Below, piece by piece: positions 11,971 through 24,524 of a stretch of 64,000 nt of DNA. Position 1 is the stretch's first letter; the number at the start of each line of letters is the position of its first letter. Source of the DNA: Ignelater luminosus (lineage: Eukaryota; Arthropoda; Insecta; Coleoptera; Elateridae); contig VTPC01089975.1 in the NCBI GenBank assembly GCA_011009095.1, positions 362,293-426,292 on the forward strand, read 5' to 3'. The notes below the pieces were generated by a model. The model did no database searches. It saw only the letters and a list, made by a program, of their open reading frames with translations, and was not told the origin of the DNA. The translations under genes and the position numbers were made by a program.

Positions 11971-14215
11971 CCCTTTTATATCAGAATGTCCTCTCTATCT
12001 TATCTAATACTTTGATTGATCTTATGTCATCATTTAAATCCGTGAAAAATGAGTAGTTTTGTGGGAAAATAAAACCAGAAGCAAAGAAGCATTCATGCGT
12101 TCAACTTCTATTAAATAAGGCTATGAATTCAAATTGTATTTGATTTGAATTTCCGGATTTACAATAAAAGATAAAAAAATTAAGTGTACATATTTGTGGG
12201 TATTTAGTGTTTAATAAGTTAAAAAAAATAAATAAAAACTCAAAAATGCTAAATTTAATAAACACTAGCTTGAAGGTCACATTCATAGTTAAAAACTGAC
12301 AAAGTTCCATCTCTCTCTTTAATTTTAGTTATAAAATTCTAACCTGGCAATATTTACTGCATGTAATATTGTTCTGAGAAGTAATGTTCAGGAATTCAAC
12401 AATTCTTAGTGACCGATCCGTCACGAAATTTCGGAAACCTTCAGTTTTCGACCTTGGAATAATAATAACCACCCCCCACTCATGGATTAGAATCTTGCAA
12501 CGGCGAAATCATTTCTTCAATCTAGAAGTTTATTGTCGTTAAATAAATCAGACATTTTCTAGTTACAATCACCTACTAAGGTGAATATAACTTACTTGAA
12601 TGGAAATACAAGCGAACTTCAGTATATAAGGTGTAACAAATAAGGGGATCAAATCCACCACGTTCCTTACTAGTATCTTGTATCTTCTTCGGGCAGTGCT
12701 TGTCAAACTTTTGTCGTATATGTTCCCCTTTTTTTAATTAATTGTCAGTTGGACAGTCTTACAAGTAATATAACATTAATTTTTGCATACATATTTAGGT
12801 AATATTATTTCTCAGTTGTTGATAAATCGTTGGAAAAGTTGCATGTCTTGACAGCGCTGCAACACTACTTATTCTTTCCATCGTTTTATTGTCGAAAATC
12901 ATAAAACCAACAGAAGGCGTCAAATTTTGCAAAATATGGTGGGAAATGAGATGAACAACAGTTGCAATTAGCGTTGCCAGAACTGATACGTCTCTAGATG
13001 TGAAGATTTTACAATTTTCTCAGTGTTTCTGACGACTACCAGGTGTGGTGTATATTCCACGTTATATGTGAATACAGTGTAGATCTTTTGCAAAACCAGT
13101 TTTTTTCTTAAAAGTTTATAAAAGAATCGCAGTAAAGATATTACATCTGGTGATAAATATCAGATCTTTATAATTAAAAGGTAAGGTCAGAAACCATAAA
13201 CATATACCAAACTCCAAAGAGTAAAGAAAGTGGAAGTGCCGAAGCAATAAAAAAAAGATGCAATGCCTTCGTAGTTTACAAAAATGATACGATCATAGCT
13301 AAAAGTACGAAAGGTTCTCTCGAGTTCAGAGATGGGGTATAAAAATCTACTTTGGCATCAGATGCAGCCAATTAATATCTGTCTTTGAACCTTTTAGACA
13401 ATACCTAATAGATTTAGTTTTAAATCGGTGGATTCTTTGTGCTAATGCAGAATGAAAGCAGATAATTCACTACATGTCGTTTTTCCATTTATGGCACCCA
13501 AAAGCTCTAGGACCAGGGAACATTTTAGAGGTTTCTCCAAGAAACGCAAGTTAGAACTTGCACAAATTTGAAATTATGCTTCAAGCATTTTGAAATATTT
13601 GCTGTTGTTGTTCTTGGAAGACAGTTAACGTTCTACAATATTTCTTGTTTTTTTCAAAGGGGGATGCGTTCCATAACTTGAGAACCATCAATCTAGTACC
13701 ATAGTCTCTGTTTAAAGAAAACATGAAAACTCATAAAAAAAGTAGTTATAAGTTACAGACACCAAATTGGCTATACGAGTATATTTCTTAGGAACAAGCT
13801 TCAGTCGTTACATAAAAACAGTCTAGCCATAAAAAGGGCCAAAACTATTTACCAGCGGAAGTGGTGTAACACAAGGTTATTATTATTAAGGAGGTGTGAA
13901 ATAATGAAACGCATTAGCCAAGCCTCTAGATGAACTTAGAATACTTAGAAAATATCTAACTTATAATAATTACATAGAAATAGTTTTTCCCAAGCAAAAT
14001 CAACAATATCTTTTGTAAATAAGTTTCAAAAATACATGAAGGACAAGACTAACTGGCCAAAGACTTGTGGAAAATGTTGTTCAAGTCAAAGAAGCCTGAT
14101 TGGAGAAACGAGTAAATGACCAATCGATGAGTTATTCTTATTACAAAATCTCTTAAAACTTTAAAACTCAATAATGTTGATTACCCTCCTTATTAGCAAA
14201 AGTTCACAATACATA
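11970..14215. other. AT-rich non-coding DNA
   Basis: No gene or clear repeat structure seen. Confidence 0.55.
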
Positions 14216-14659
14216 CAGGAGCTGTCAAAAAGGACTAACTAGTTTATTTTCTTAAATCAAAAATTTATTTTTATAAATTATACATTGAAACAAAAGGGTT
14301 TCCTGAAGTGTATGAATGGAAGATGTATTTATTAAATATTGTGTGGCTCAAGTCGTTTTCAAAACATTCTTCTAAGCGGAATAGCTCGAATCTCTGCCTC
14401 AATGTTTCTTTTAAATTCATCGATTGTTCTTGGTTTTGCAATATAAACTTTACTCTTTAGGTATCCCCATAGAAAAAAGTTTAAGTCGCCATTGCGAGAA
14501 ATGGGTCGTTGTGGAAAGACTTCCATACAAATTCAAGCTGTGTGGCTGGTTGAGCCATCTTGCTGAAACCAAAGTCCAATACAAAATATATAGCGATTGT
14601 TCTGACATTTAATTTTTCATTTAGAAGATAAACTACTTAGTCTTTTTTGACGGACCCTG
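14216..14659 (-). mobile_element. Internally deleted DD41D Tc1/mariner-type element, 444 bp
   Basis: Terminal inverted repeats begin CAGGAGCTGTCAAAAAGGAC on the left and CAGGGTCCGTCAAAAAAGAC on the right (read inward), with 26 of the first 31 bases matching. TA dinucleotides flank both ends (14214-14215 and 14660-14661), as expected for Tc1/mariner insertion. The inside holds only a scrap of transposase, so this is a non-autonomous deletion derivative of an element of about 1.3 kb. Confidence 0.75.
14359..14575 (-). pseudogene. Transposase remnant, DD41D type
   Basis: On the minus strand the frame reads FQQDGSTSHTA (second catalytic aspartate), a stop, then FPQRPISRNGDLN, FFLWGYLKSKVY and KPRTIDEFKRNI, ending RRMF and a stop. 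These blocks match, in order, the DD41D transposase at 47066-48151 (QQDGATCHTS, DRVISRRGDHN, DFFLWGHVKEKVY). Compared with that intact protein, about a dozen codons (WPPRSCDLTPCD region) carrying the third catalytic aspartate are gone between GDLN and FFLWG. The first catalytic block is absent. The protein is non-functional. The repeats differ from those of the intact element, so this is a separate lineage. Confidence 0.75.
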
Positions 14660-14661
14660 TA

Positions 14662-17600
14662 CTTAACTGTATCTTTTGAGTTTTGAAAGGTGATCAAACC
14701 TGTTTTACATTGTAAAGTATTTTAGCAAGATGTATCACTATCTAGATTCGTGTTTTCCTGATGAGCCCTAAGTTCTCGCCGACTTTCGTTATTTGCTATA
14801 AATTACATGGTTTTATCGTAGATTCTTGTAAATCTCCAAAGTTCTTCCAAGTTGCCAAATCTTTATGGGTTCTTAGGTTTCCAGAAAACTCTGAATTTTG
14901 ACGGGACTGTAAGTCCGTCCGCACCTTCAGATTTTTTTACAAATCTGTAGATTTGTATTTTAATCAATCCACACAAATCTTTTAGAAAGACATGCGTTGA
15001 GAGCCTTAGTAATAGTATAATTAGAAGCAGAAAACATTAAAACGTCTAAAAGTTTCTATTGTTCTGCTAATGCATAGATAAAAAATTACGAATAGCAATA
15101 ACTTCTCTATTGGAATTTAAGTATCGTAAACCATTTTTCAAAATAGACACACTACTGGTTGTAATAAAAATGAGAAAAAGTCAACTAAAATTATTTGCTA
15201 AAAACATACCCAATGTACTATCCCAGAGTTGCTTGTGTGTTAATCAGACTTGGACATTTATTTCATGTTGTTCTCAGTAGAATATAGTTTAGATTTAGTA
15301 ACTAAGAATATCTTCTGACTAAAGACTACACTTGGAAAGCATCAAATCTGACCTAAACAGATTTGAAAGATAGTTATGAGTTCTGCAACCAACCCTTGCC
15401 ACAAAGGTCATTTGAGTTAATTTATCTAAAGTGTGCAAAATGAGCTGTGATTGTGTAATATTTTCTTTTTCCTTGGCAAATGGTATCTCCACTTACATTT
15501 CTTGCGAGAAAAACTGAGAATCAAATCATACATCTTTTCTGCAGTAAAGAGTTCGTTTGATTTATTTACAATTTTAGGGTGAACGATACTACTATAGAGC
15601 ACATGAAAAATCCACTGTGATAGAGCTACACTGTTCATCATAAATATTCCATATTAAGTTTTTGGACAGCTTTAAATCATTCCTTTATAATTAGAGAAAA
15701 CGTAAAGCTATGATGGATTTAGATTATAAATTAACTAAACACTTTTGATTATGAAGAAAAGAAGAATTCAGGCAATCTAAACTGATTATTAATGGTTTAT
15801 CTTTCAAACAAAGGGCCTATTTACAGAATTCGAAAACGTAGGCGCATGTAGTGTAACCCGTTGAAGATATATCTCAAAAGAGTTTCTGGCCTGCAGTCTA
15901 TTGCTCAAAATTAGCTCCTTGCAAACTAATTGGTCTTCAGTTGTGATAAATCCAATTACGTACGATAAAGGCCTTTTTCTTATCATTTGCTTTCTAACCG
16001 TCTGTTACCATTCGAAATCATAGCCAATCTTTCGTGTTAACCATCCTCTGCATAAAGATATACTTCACTTTACCCCACTAGTACCAAAGAAACGATTTAT
16101 GTTTTGGTTGAGTACCCTGCATGAAACCTTTTGAAAAATGGGTCTCCATTAAATGATTACTTCCCGATACTAAAAAGCATGACAAAATAGTTTTCTCGCC
16201 TACGTAAACGCAATGCTGCTTTTACTCTAAAAGTAGACCAAAAAAGCTGTAGCTAGAATTGAAAATCTTTTCGATCAGTTCGATCAGTTAATTGTAAATC
16301 TCACTTCTAAAAAAAATTCAGAATGGTCATAGGAAAAATGATGTTCAAACTTAGATACGAGTATATGCCAAGTAAGTCTTCAACACGGCAAGAAAACACA
16401 AATTCTTTGAATTCTCACATTTATTCACACTGACTTTACCTTACATTCACAATATCAACAACTATAAAAGCAGACAAAGCATATTTCAACTACTTATAGC
16501 GAGATATGTTTAGATTCTCTCTCACGTAGGTATTTACAAAATTGCCTATTCTCATAATATGGTTTGCAGCGCTAAATGGTTGTTTTGTAAACATCATTTC
16601 CAGTTTTGCTAGGGCCGAGCATCAAATCAAAACTATTATAGTTATAATTTGATTAGTCGTTCATTTGCTGTAATCTCATTTTTACTTTGTACTAGAAAAG
16701 GGCGTTAATTTAATAAATATACATATAATATAATTTTGGAATCCAATCATCTAACCTCCAAATCCAAATTTTAATGACTTGGTGTAGGTTATAATTGATC
16801 AATGACAGAACACGTTTACTAATTCTTATAATATATGTGGTTTTTAAAGAGAGATGATGAAGAAATCATGAAAGGACTCTGGTCTAAAGTAAACGAACAT
16901 TTTTAATATCTCATAGTTTTTTTGAAACCTTGCCTTATTTTGATTTTGTCATACTAATGGTTACGTTGGAAGTTAGGGTACTGACATCAAAAATGTTTTT
17001 TTTCAGTATTTTCCCTGCCCAGTCCGACACTATAGACAAATTCAAAGCATCCAATTCTGAAATGTAACACACTCAACCATAAAACATAAACCTAGAAACT
17101 AAAAACAGAAATAAATTTTTCCTAAGAGCACTACGTAATCAATAACAAAACAATAACCGTCCAAATTTACTGTCTGCATGCACTCTAAAAGAAGCTATAG
17201 TTATTTTGAGAATGTGTTTCTAATAGGAAGTTTACTGTGAGAAAACTAAAATTTTAACAACGTAACCCACAGCTTATGAAGACGTTACTTCATTTAATCT
17301 TAACTACAAAGAGCAATTTTTGAAAAATTATTTAATAAGCTTTGTTTATTTAAACGGTGACACGAAAATAATAATTGGTAAAAGCTTAAGTAAGGATTGA
17401 GATGTCATACATTATTAAGACATTCCCTTTTTTATTCTCACTTTGATCTGACATTTAAAATATATCAAAAATAAATTTGTATTTAAAACAAGAGATGAAA
17501 TTTGTCAATTTCATTGTTCTTATCTTGTACGTCTAAAGCTTTTAATAAAAGAAAAAACAAAGTAATAATATTAATACCCTTCAAAAGATAAAAGAGACTT

Positions 17601-19400
17601 TTTATAAAAAAAAGGTATAGAAAATAATATTACTAACATCTACTTAGAATACAAACAAGTTTTTTTTGTTGTTTCATTACATAAATTGGTTTGTCACATA
17701 AGAGGTGATTGGTGAAAGAAACGTGGGCGAAAATTTCATTAATATTGTAACTGAATCTTTTTGACAGCATCCTTAAGGCGTATAAAATCTCAATATTAAG
17801 ACATTTTTTCTATATACATTTTGTAACATTGACTAAGTGATTCTCATTTTAAAATAAATTTACATAAATATATTTTTTTGTATTTGAAAGAATGTGACTT
17901 TGCATATTTATCATTTTTTTCAAAAGAACAATAAACACTTAAACTGAGCTTTAGAAGAACTAATGAAATCTTTTGTGGTATTATCAAGAGTTACATAAGA
18001 GTTTATAAATTGCCAAAAACATGACATTAACAAAGCCAGTTGATTGAAATTGTAACGCATGCAGTCAGATTCTGTAAATAATGATTTTGTAATACCTTGT
18101 TTTATTACAGGTCAAACACGATAAAGCTGCATTCAGAAGAACAGAACTGTAGGATTTTGTGCTGATCAAATTTATAATGGTATTTGGAATGGAGGAAATG
18201 GTAGCAGGCTCAGAATCAATGTGGATTTTTTACAATTTGTCAATTGCTAAGACAATTTTGATATCAATAATGAAAGAATGTGATCATAATAAGGATGCTC
18301 ATAAGCCAAATGCTGTACCTGAAAGAAAGAATTTCTTGGCTACACTTGGGTTTATTTAGAAAAAGAAGAAGATACAATTAAAATGGTTCTTGGGTTATTA
18401 AAGAAGATTTGTTCTTTATAAAAGACGCCCTATAGAAAAAAAAATTATATAAAACACCGTATTCTATTTTTTTTTGTTATCACACACGTCTTTCTTCAGC
18501 AGATCTCTAATAGAAGCTAGAAGAAGAAATTTTGGAGATAGTTCTGTACAGTTTGACACTTCTAAACTGCCATTAATTTATTGTACTATGTGTATTGTAC
18601 TGAATTACTTCTTGGTAACTTTTGGTTTCGTGACAGAACCAATCATTTCAGGTCGTGCTGCATTCTCCATACCAAAGAGTAAGTACTTTATGGTTTTTCT
18701 TGATTTTGATACTGTTTTTCCTTAGATTATTCCATGTCGTTTCTGTGTTGATTGATTCATACTCTATAGATATTACCACCATGTCATATTTTTCCTTAGG
18801 CTATTTTAGACATGTGTAGTTCTAATAGGCCCTATTGTCTACTGCCATGTCTGTTTCCAAGTGCTTCTATATCATTTTGTTTGTTGTTTGCTTTTCAGTG
18901 CATTACTTGTTCAAACTAAGTTTTAAAGTTCCGCCATTTACAAGAAATCAATGAAACTTTAGAGTTTCATCGTCATTGTTTTTAAATTCATCGTACACAT
19001 TACTCTTTGAAGATAATGAGTTTATACAGATTTTTACTTAAAAATGCTTCATACAACCAAGTAAAGAGTTAAGTGTTTTCAGTAAGAACTACTTTTAGGA
19101 CCAATAATAGCGATCACATCAGTCATTCTAGTCAAATTTCTAAATCAAACCAATAGAGAAAAATCGACGTGGTGGTCAGTTACACAAAATCTATTAATTC
19201 AATCAAACTTACCTGCTGCTAGCCTTAGAATTAATATTTCTGGATAAGTTTACTTAAGTGTTCTTTGTACTTGTGGTTTAGTTGTACGAGCTTTAAATGC
19301 CTCCAAAATCTGTGTAATGCACATGCCTCTAGTGTCTGATTGTTATGTTAAGTTACAAATGGACATTCTTTGATATTTCTTATTTATCTTGTTTTGCTAA
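14662..19400. other. AT-rich non-coding DNA
   Basis: About 4.7 kb with no supported gene. The short frames at 15426-15641, 15804-15986, 18159-18359 and 18474-18725 have no recognisable domains. I see no long repeats. Confidence 0.55.
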
Positions 19401-19409
19401 ATTGTCCTC

Positions 19410-20200
19410 GACTGCCAAACTACAGTTTGACGGAAGAAATTATATTCGATGATCAAGCTTGCTTCAAGAGAGACTCTGTTATATAGAAAAAATTTATACA
19501 ATTCAAGATCAATACCTTGGTATGTTTTATTATTAAAGACACCAATGCTAGTTCAAAGTTACTGTCGAATTGTAGACAGTACCAGTGATAGTAATATGCC
19601 AGATATAAGACATATGTGTCGTTCATAAGACAGCCTCATGGTAGTCAAAACGTGATAGCAAGGCAATAGCCAAGATGAGTAGTTTAACATCAGTATTTTT
19701 CAATCTAACCGTTGAGATCTCGTTGGGTATTTCTAGACATATTTGCAATTGGCAAAAATCATCAACCAATAGATCCTCATGGATTTAGTGAAGATCTTGA
19801 TCACAACATTTAGTACTAATTTTTTCTGTTTTCTAGGTTGTTCATACTTTTTGCATCGATGATGTTTGTGGACCAATTGATTTTTCCCAATTGGTCAAAC
19901 GCCCGAGGTCACTTTGGATTAACAAGGCTTCAGGCTTTTTGATAGACCTGTTACTTTCAGAAACTTAAAGTTCTTTACTTTAAAATTAACCCAATATTCT
20001 TTTGGTCTTTAGAACATTAAGTAGTACATCGAGATGTATGGTTTAGATGTCTAAAACGGATAACTGCATGGCCTAGCCCAAAGTCCGAGCTTAGACGGAA
20101 GTGAGCCGACTTGGGTCGATTGTATTTTCAAGTCTATCAAATTTGGCTTAGTATTTGAACACTATACCTCTGAAGAAAGTAATTTATTGGAAGATGGATA
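19410..20200 (+). pseudogene. Decayed Ty1/copia-type retrotransposon
   Basis: Three short plus-strand blocks, in copia order, resemble diagnostic copia motifs. Near 19411-19500 is KLQFDGRNYI followed after a stop by a leucine-rich stretch, like the start of copia Gag. At 19837-19878 is VVHTFCIDDVCGPI, like the integrase block with HxDVCGPI. At 20064-20087 is LHGLAQSP, then FKSIKFGLV, like the reverse transcriptase block LYGLxQSP. The spacing is far shorter than in a full element, so large internal deletions are likely, and stops interrupt the frames. No long terminal repeats were found. Each motif alone is weak; their order and shared strand are the main support. Confidence 0.45.
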
Positions 20201-20520
20201 AGCGATGTAGTATATACAATTCAGTCAATCTTCATTTAATATTGACTGATTTTAAGTAAATGCTCTGAGAATGGAAAGAGAACTGAAAAGAATGAGTATG
20301 AGTAGATCCTATCCTTCTGTAGAACAAATCTCCATATTTGTGTTGGTTGCTATTTTTGTCCACAAGAATAAAATTTAAATTTCAGAACATCTATAACGTT
20401 TGAATCTTATTTGAGCAAATTATCTCAAGAACTAGCCATAGCGAAGGTGGGTTTCTTCCAAATACTAATTAATCCCTTTCAGCCTACAAAAGTATACTTA
20501 AAGATCTCACGTTTCTGTTT

Positions 20521-20588
20521 TTTCTGTTGGTCTCCTCAAAAATCTAAGGACCTGCAAAGATCTGAGAAACCATAGAGACCAACAGAAA
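20521..20588. repeat. 14-bp perfect inverted repeat in a repetitive patch
   Basis: TTTCTGTTGGTCTC at 20521-20534 faces GAGACCAACAGAAA at 20575-20588. The following 100 bp repeats variants of CCATAGAAAC and AAGTCTATAGAA, a weak tandem-like texture. Confidence 0.55.
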
Positions 20589-20599
20589 CCTAAAAGTCC

Positions 20600-21830
20600 A
20601 TAAAGATTAGGTTGTCCATAGAAACTTGGAAGTCTATAGAATGCGAAAATCCTCAAGCACGTGGATACCTACAAGAACTTATAGTCTCGCAGAATAATAA
20701 CAGATAAATGCACATCTTGTCAAACGGAAATCTAAAGTAAAAAATAAAGTTAAGTTCTGCAATCTTCTATCATGGTTTATGAATTTCGATGTATAGGATC
20801 GTAGAATGAAGCAATTTATTAATTTATTTGACTTATTGACTGACGATATGGAGCTTTCGCGATAATCGACCGATTGATCTAACTCTCCAGGATTATTGCT
20901 TCCTTTATGTGGTGGCAGAAAATGAACGTACCAATGTCAGAGGTATTATTATTCATAAATAAACAAACAAATGATAGATATTGTTGTAGATTCTTACTGC
21001 AAGAGCAGGATAGAATTTTGAATCTCATGGCCCCAACTCTTTTTTGTAAGTATAAGAGACAAACAAGAGCTCTCCATGGAATTTGTTACCGGATCTCACA
21101 CTACTGACGTGGTTGACATTATATGCGTTGTATCTATTAGATATAGTATATCGTTATGTATTTAATATAATTCAGCAAGTGGAGTTTTTAAATACTGTTA
21201 AAATATGTTTCTAAAGATTTTTGAAATTCAGCTTAAGCTCTGAATAGTAGGTACTTTAAGGCCTTACAGAATGTCAGTGAGAAACATTTTGAAAAATGCT
21301 ATTTAGATATAAACCAGCAAGTGTTGTTCCAATATAGGAAACTCTAACGTGCAACGTATAATTGGGCGGGTTTACTAATTAAAGAAAAACGGGCAAGTTG
21401 ATAATAATAGCGGTAATATTTACGTCCTATTATAATCACTCGAACGGGGTTTGGTAAATACCTTTTCTCTTTATTACCTGTAGCTTCTGGCATAAGAAAT
21501 GTTTTACTAAATATATAGATAAAAAAATATTTTGCATACACAAACTCGTTTGAAATAATAAAACTTGCTAATTTAATTGATTGTTTTGCATAAGAAAGCA
21601 GTTAGATAATAGATGTATACAGTTTGTTTTTTAATCAGCAAAGTACCTTTTCTTTATTAGCTATAAAAGAAGAGTAAGATACTAAAAATATTTCACTCGA
21701 GTTATTTTGTTAAATGTTAATAGACACTTATATAGATACACATACATGAAAGAGATTTTTCTTTAAGTATATCCAATCAGAATTAAAATAACATATAAAA
21801 GAAGGTGAAACGTAAGAAGTTACAAGTTCG
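20600..21830. other. AT-rich non-coding DNA
   Basis: No supported gene or repeat. Confidence 0.55.
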
Positions 21831-22760
21831 GTTGGTTATACGACCACAAAGAGCTTCTAAAAATATAATCAACAGAGCGCGGAGATACAAGGCAAACTCG
21901 AGGCTTCAATCGAGAAGTTGCCGTATGTAAATAAGTCTGAGATAAGAGAAGAATCCTGCAACCAATCGCAACTGAGTCTGGTAATGAAACTCTGGTTTAG
22001 TATTGAACCCGGGAACTATTCAGCAAATGAAGCTGCTGATGGAAAATCAAAAGGAACGAAGAGGTTTGCTTAAACAGAAACAAACACCGAAGTTATAAAG
22101 ACCGGGCGGCTCCTTGCCACAAACACAGAATAAACAGCGGGCTGTTCTTAAACCTCCGTAATTAATTACGGAATTTCACGGAATTGAAACTATTATTGGT
22201 GCTCCTAAAAGCGCTGGATACAAACAAGGCAGTAAAGTTAAGGGGAACGTTTATTCGAGGATCGAAAAACAAAATCCATGTTGGTGGATTCTTTTTTAAC
22301 AAAAGGACGACTCGAATAACACGAGTATTGTGTGTGGTGCTGTCAGTTCTAGCACTGGAAGCCAAGTTTAAATCGGTGTTGGTGTGAATCTCGCGTTTCG
22401 GCCCACGGTAAACTTTGTATTACATTGTATTCTGTCGATAAAAACATACAATAAACTAACGATTTTCCAACAAATCAACGTTTTGTTGCCATTTGCATAC
22501 AGAAACCTTGATTTCAGTCGAGTCTCGAACAACCGAGACACTTCTGTACTATACTTCAGTGTTTCTGTTCTCCCTTGAACGGAAAATACAATACATTATA
22601 CTTTTAGAAGTTGTCGTATATCGACTGCTGTTGACAAATGTCCTATTCGTATACACAAAGGCTCGATACACGATGCTTTTTTACGATTTCAGAAAGAAAG
22701 AATTTCCGTGTTCTCGCTTGACGCTTTAGCGAAGTGCATTCAATCGTTAATCATTGCATA
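21830..22760. other. Island of higher-complexity sequence
   Basis: About 900 bp that is richer in GC than its surroundings, with overlapping open frames on both strands (22162-22365 minus, 22184-22387 plus, 22493-22729 plus), none with a recognisable domain. It contains a perfect 16-bp palindrome with a TAATTAATTA core. I read it as candidate cis-regulatory DNA by inference. Confidence 0.3.
22156..22171. promoter_or_regulatory. Perfect palindrome with homeodomain-type core
   Basis: CCGTAATTAATTACGG is a perfect 16-bp palindrome with two overlapping TAATTA cores, the sequence bound by many homeodomain proteins. A CGGAATTTCACGGAATT direct repeat follows at once. Binding is not shown, only the site type. 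Confidence 0.35.
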
Positions 22761-23230
22761 CGGTTCATGTCTTCCACTCGAGTGTTTTCACTTTTTATTT
22801 ACACTAACAATACTAAGAGCACTTTAAAATGTACTGAATGTTTTTGATTCAGCTTTAACATTGAAAACCGGCGAAATTAAGAGATCGCAATTTGTTGCTT
22901 TTAAAAATGTTTTAATTTTATTTTTTAGAACTTAAAAGTAAAAGTTATTTGAATAAAAATAAAACCGCTGGAATTTATGTTTAGTCGAAGTCCACTTAAC
23001 TGGAGGACATAAAAATGGTTTAAGAATAGAAGAAAGTTTAACAAATTAATTTTTTAAATAGCTCTAATTGATGATTGCGGATTAACACAGAAAAAAAGTA
23101 AAAACTTTTAAATTCGAATAAATTAGCTGAACTAAAAAAATAAAAACTGACGCAACATTCACAAAAACGAAGTCGACGTTATTATAAGATTCACAAATCA
23201 AATAAACCAAAAATGTGTAAAATGCGGGTG
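22760..23230. other. AT-rich non-coding DNA
   Basis: Nothing recognisable before the mariner insertion. Confidence 0.55.
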
Positions 23231-23232
23231 TA

Positions 23233-24522
23233 CGAGGGCGGTTCAGTAAGTACCCGTGTTTGACGACAGAAGGCGTTCCTGAGGGAAGTTGGTGTTATCA
23301 TCGTGTGCTGCCATCTATCAAACGACGGTATAACAAATTGCAGACTGATTGATAGGTTAGTTTGGATTTGACAGCCATTTGAGTAAGACGTGTTTCGTGA
23401 TTTTAGCTAAGATGGAAAAAGAGCAGTATCGTTCGGTAATTCGCTTTCTGTTTTTGGATGGGAAAAAATGCGAGGAGATAAAAGCAAAGTTGGATGCTGT
23501 TTATGGGGACACTTCGCCATCTATGACCACAGTTAGATATTGGTTCAACGAATTTAAACGTGGGCGAACATCCGTTTTTGATGAGGAGCGACCAGGACGC
23601 CCGGCAGACGTGGTTACCGAGGAAATCATTCAAAAAATCCACGACATGATTCTCGCCGATCGACGAACGAAAGTGCGTGAAGTAGCAGAGGCCGTAGGTG
23701 TGTCGACCGGAACGGCAATTAATATTTTACATGATAAGTTGGCGATGAAAAAATTGTCGGCGCGATGGGTGCCGCGATTGCTAACGGTGGACAACAAGCG
23801 GATGCGGCTGTTAACTTCGAAGCAGTGTTTGGAGCAATTTAAGCGAAATCCGAAGGAGTTTTTGCGTCGAGTTGTCACCGTTGATGAAACCTGGATTCAT
23901 CATTACACACCAGAAACTAAGCAACAATCAAAACAATGGATTTCTCCCGGTGAATCTGCTCCAAAGAAGGCGAAGATGGTTCCATCGGCCGGAAAGGTCA
24001 TGGCGACGATTTTTTGGGATGCGAACGGCGTCATCCTCATGGATTTTTTAGAAAAAGGAAGAACTATCACTGGACAATACTACAGTGAGTTATTAGACAG
24101 CTTCGACAAAAAATTGAAGGAGACACGGCCGCATTTGGCGAAAAAGAAGGTGCTGTTTCACCACGATAACGCACCAGCACATTCATCCGGAGTTGTCGCC
24201 GCCAAACTGCATGAATTGCGTTATGAATTGCTGCCGCACCCCCCGTATTCACCCGATCTGGCTCCCTGCGACTTTTTCTTGTTTCCTAACATGAAGAAAT
24301 GGATCGCGGGAAAAAAATTTAGCTCAAACGAAGAAGTCATCGCCGAGATAGAGGCGTATTTTGGAGAGTTCGACAAATCCTATTTTTTGGAGGGGTTAAA
24401 AAAATGGCAGGAACGTTGGGAGAAGTGTATATTTCTAAAAGGAGACTATGTTGAAAAATAAAAAAAATTTGAAAAAAATTGTGTCTTCATTTCTAACACG
24501 GGTACTTATTGAACCGCCTTCG
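23233..24522 (+). mobile_element. Complete mariner element (copy A), 1290 bp
   Basis: Terminal inverted repeats begin CGAGGGCGGTTCAGTAAGTA on the left and CGAAGGCGGTTCAATAAGTA on the right (read inward). They match over about 28 bp with two mismatches. The TA target duplication is present at 23231-23232 and 24523-24524. Length, repeats and one intact transposase gene are what an autonomous mariner has. A close sister copy lies at 41190-42469 in the opposite orientation. Confidence 0.95.
23412..24461 (+). CDS. Mariner transposase, apparently intact (349 aa)
   Basis: Cut-and-paste transposase that binds the element's inverted repeats, excises it and inserts it at TA. The frame opens upstream at a TTG, but the first ATG, giving MEKEQYRSVIRF, is the usual mariner start. 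Residues 1-110 hold the two helix-turn-helix regions, linked by a GRP motif at about 62-64. WVPRLL near 119-124 replaces the usual WVPHEL. The catalytic triad is D158 (TVDETW), D252 (HHDNAPAH) and D287 (YSPDLAPCD), with 34 residues between the last two, so it is D,D34D. The length matches the family's usual ~345 aa, with no stop or frameshift. The TAA stop lies inside an AATAAA, which may double as the polyadenylation signal. It could be active. I do not assign a subfamily. Confidence 0.93.
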   Translation: MEKEQYRSVIRFLFLDGKKCEEIKAKLDAVYGDTSPSMTTVRYWFNEFKRGRTSVFDEERPGRPADVVTEEIIQKIHDMILADRRTKVREVAEAVGVSTGTAINILHDKLAMKKLSARWVPRLLTVDNKRMRLLTSKQCLEQFKRNPKEFLRRVVTVDETWIHHYTPETKQQSKQWISPGESAPKKAKMVPSAGKVMATIFWDANGVILMDFLEKGRTITGQYYSELLDSFDKKLKETRPHLAKKKVLFHHDNAPAHSSGVVAAKLHELRYELLPHPPYSPDLAPCDFFLFPNMKKWIAGKKFSSNEEVIAEIEAYFGEFDKSYFLEGLKKWQERWEKCIFLKGDYVEK

Positions 24523-24524
24523 TA

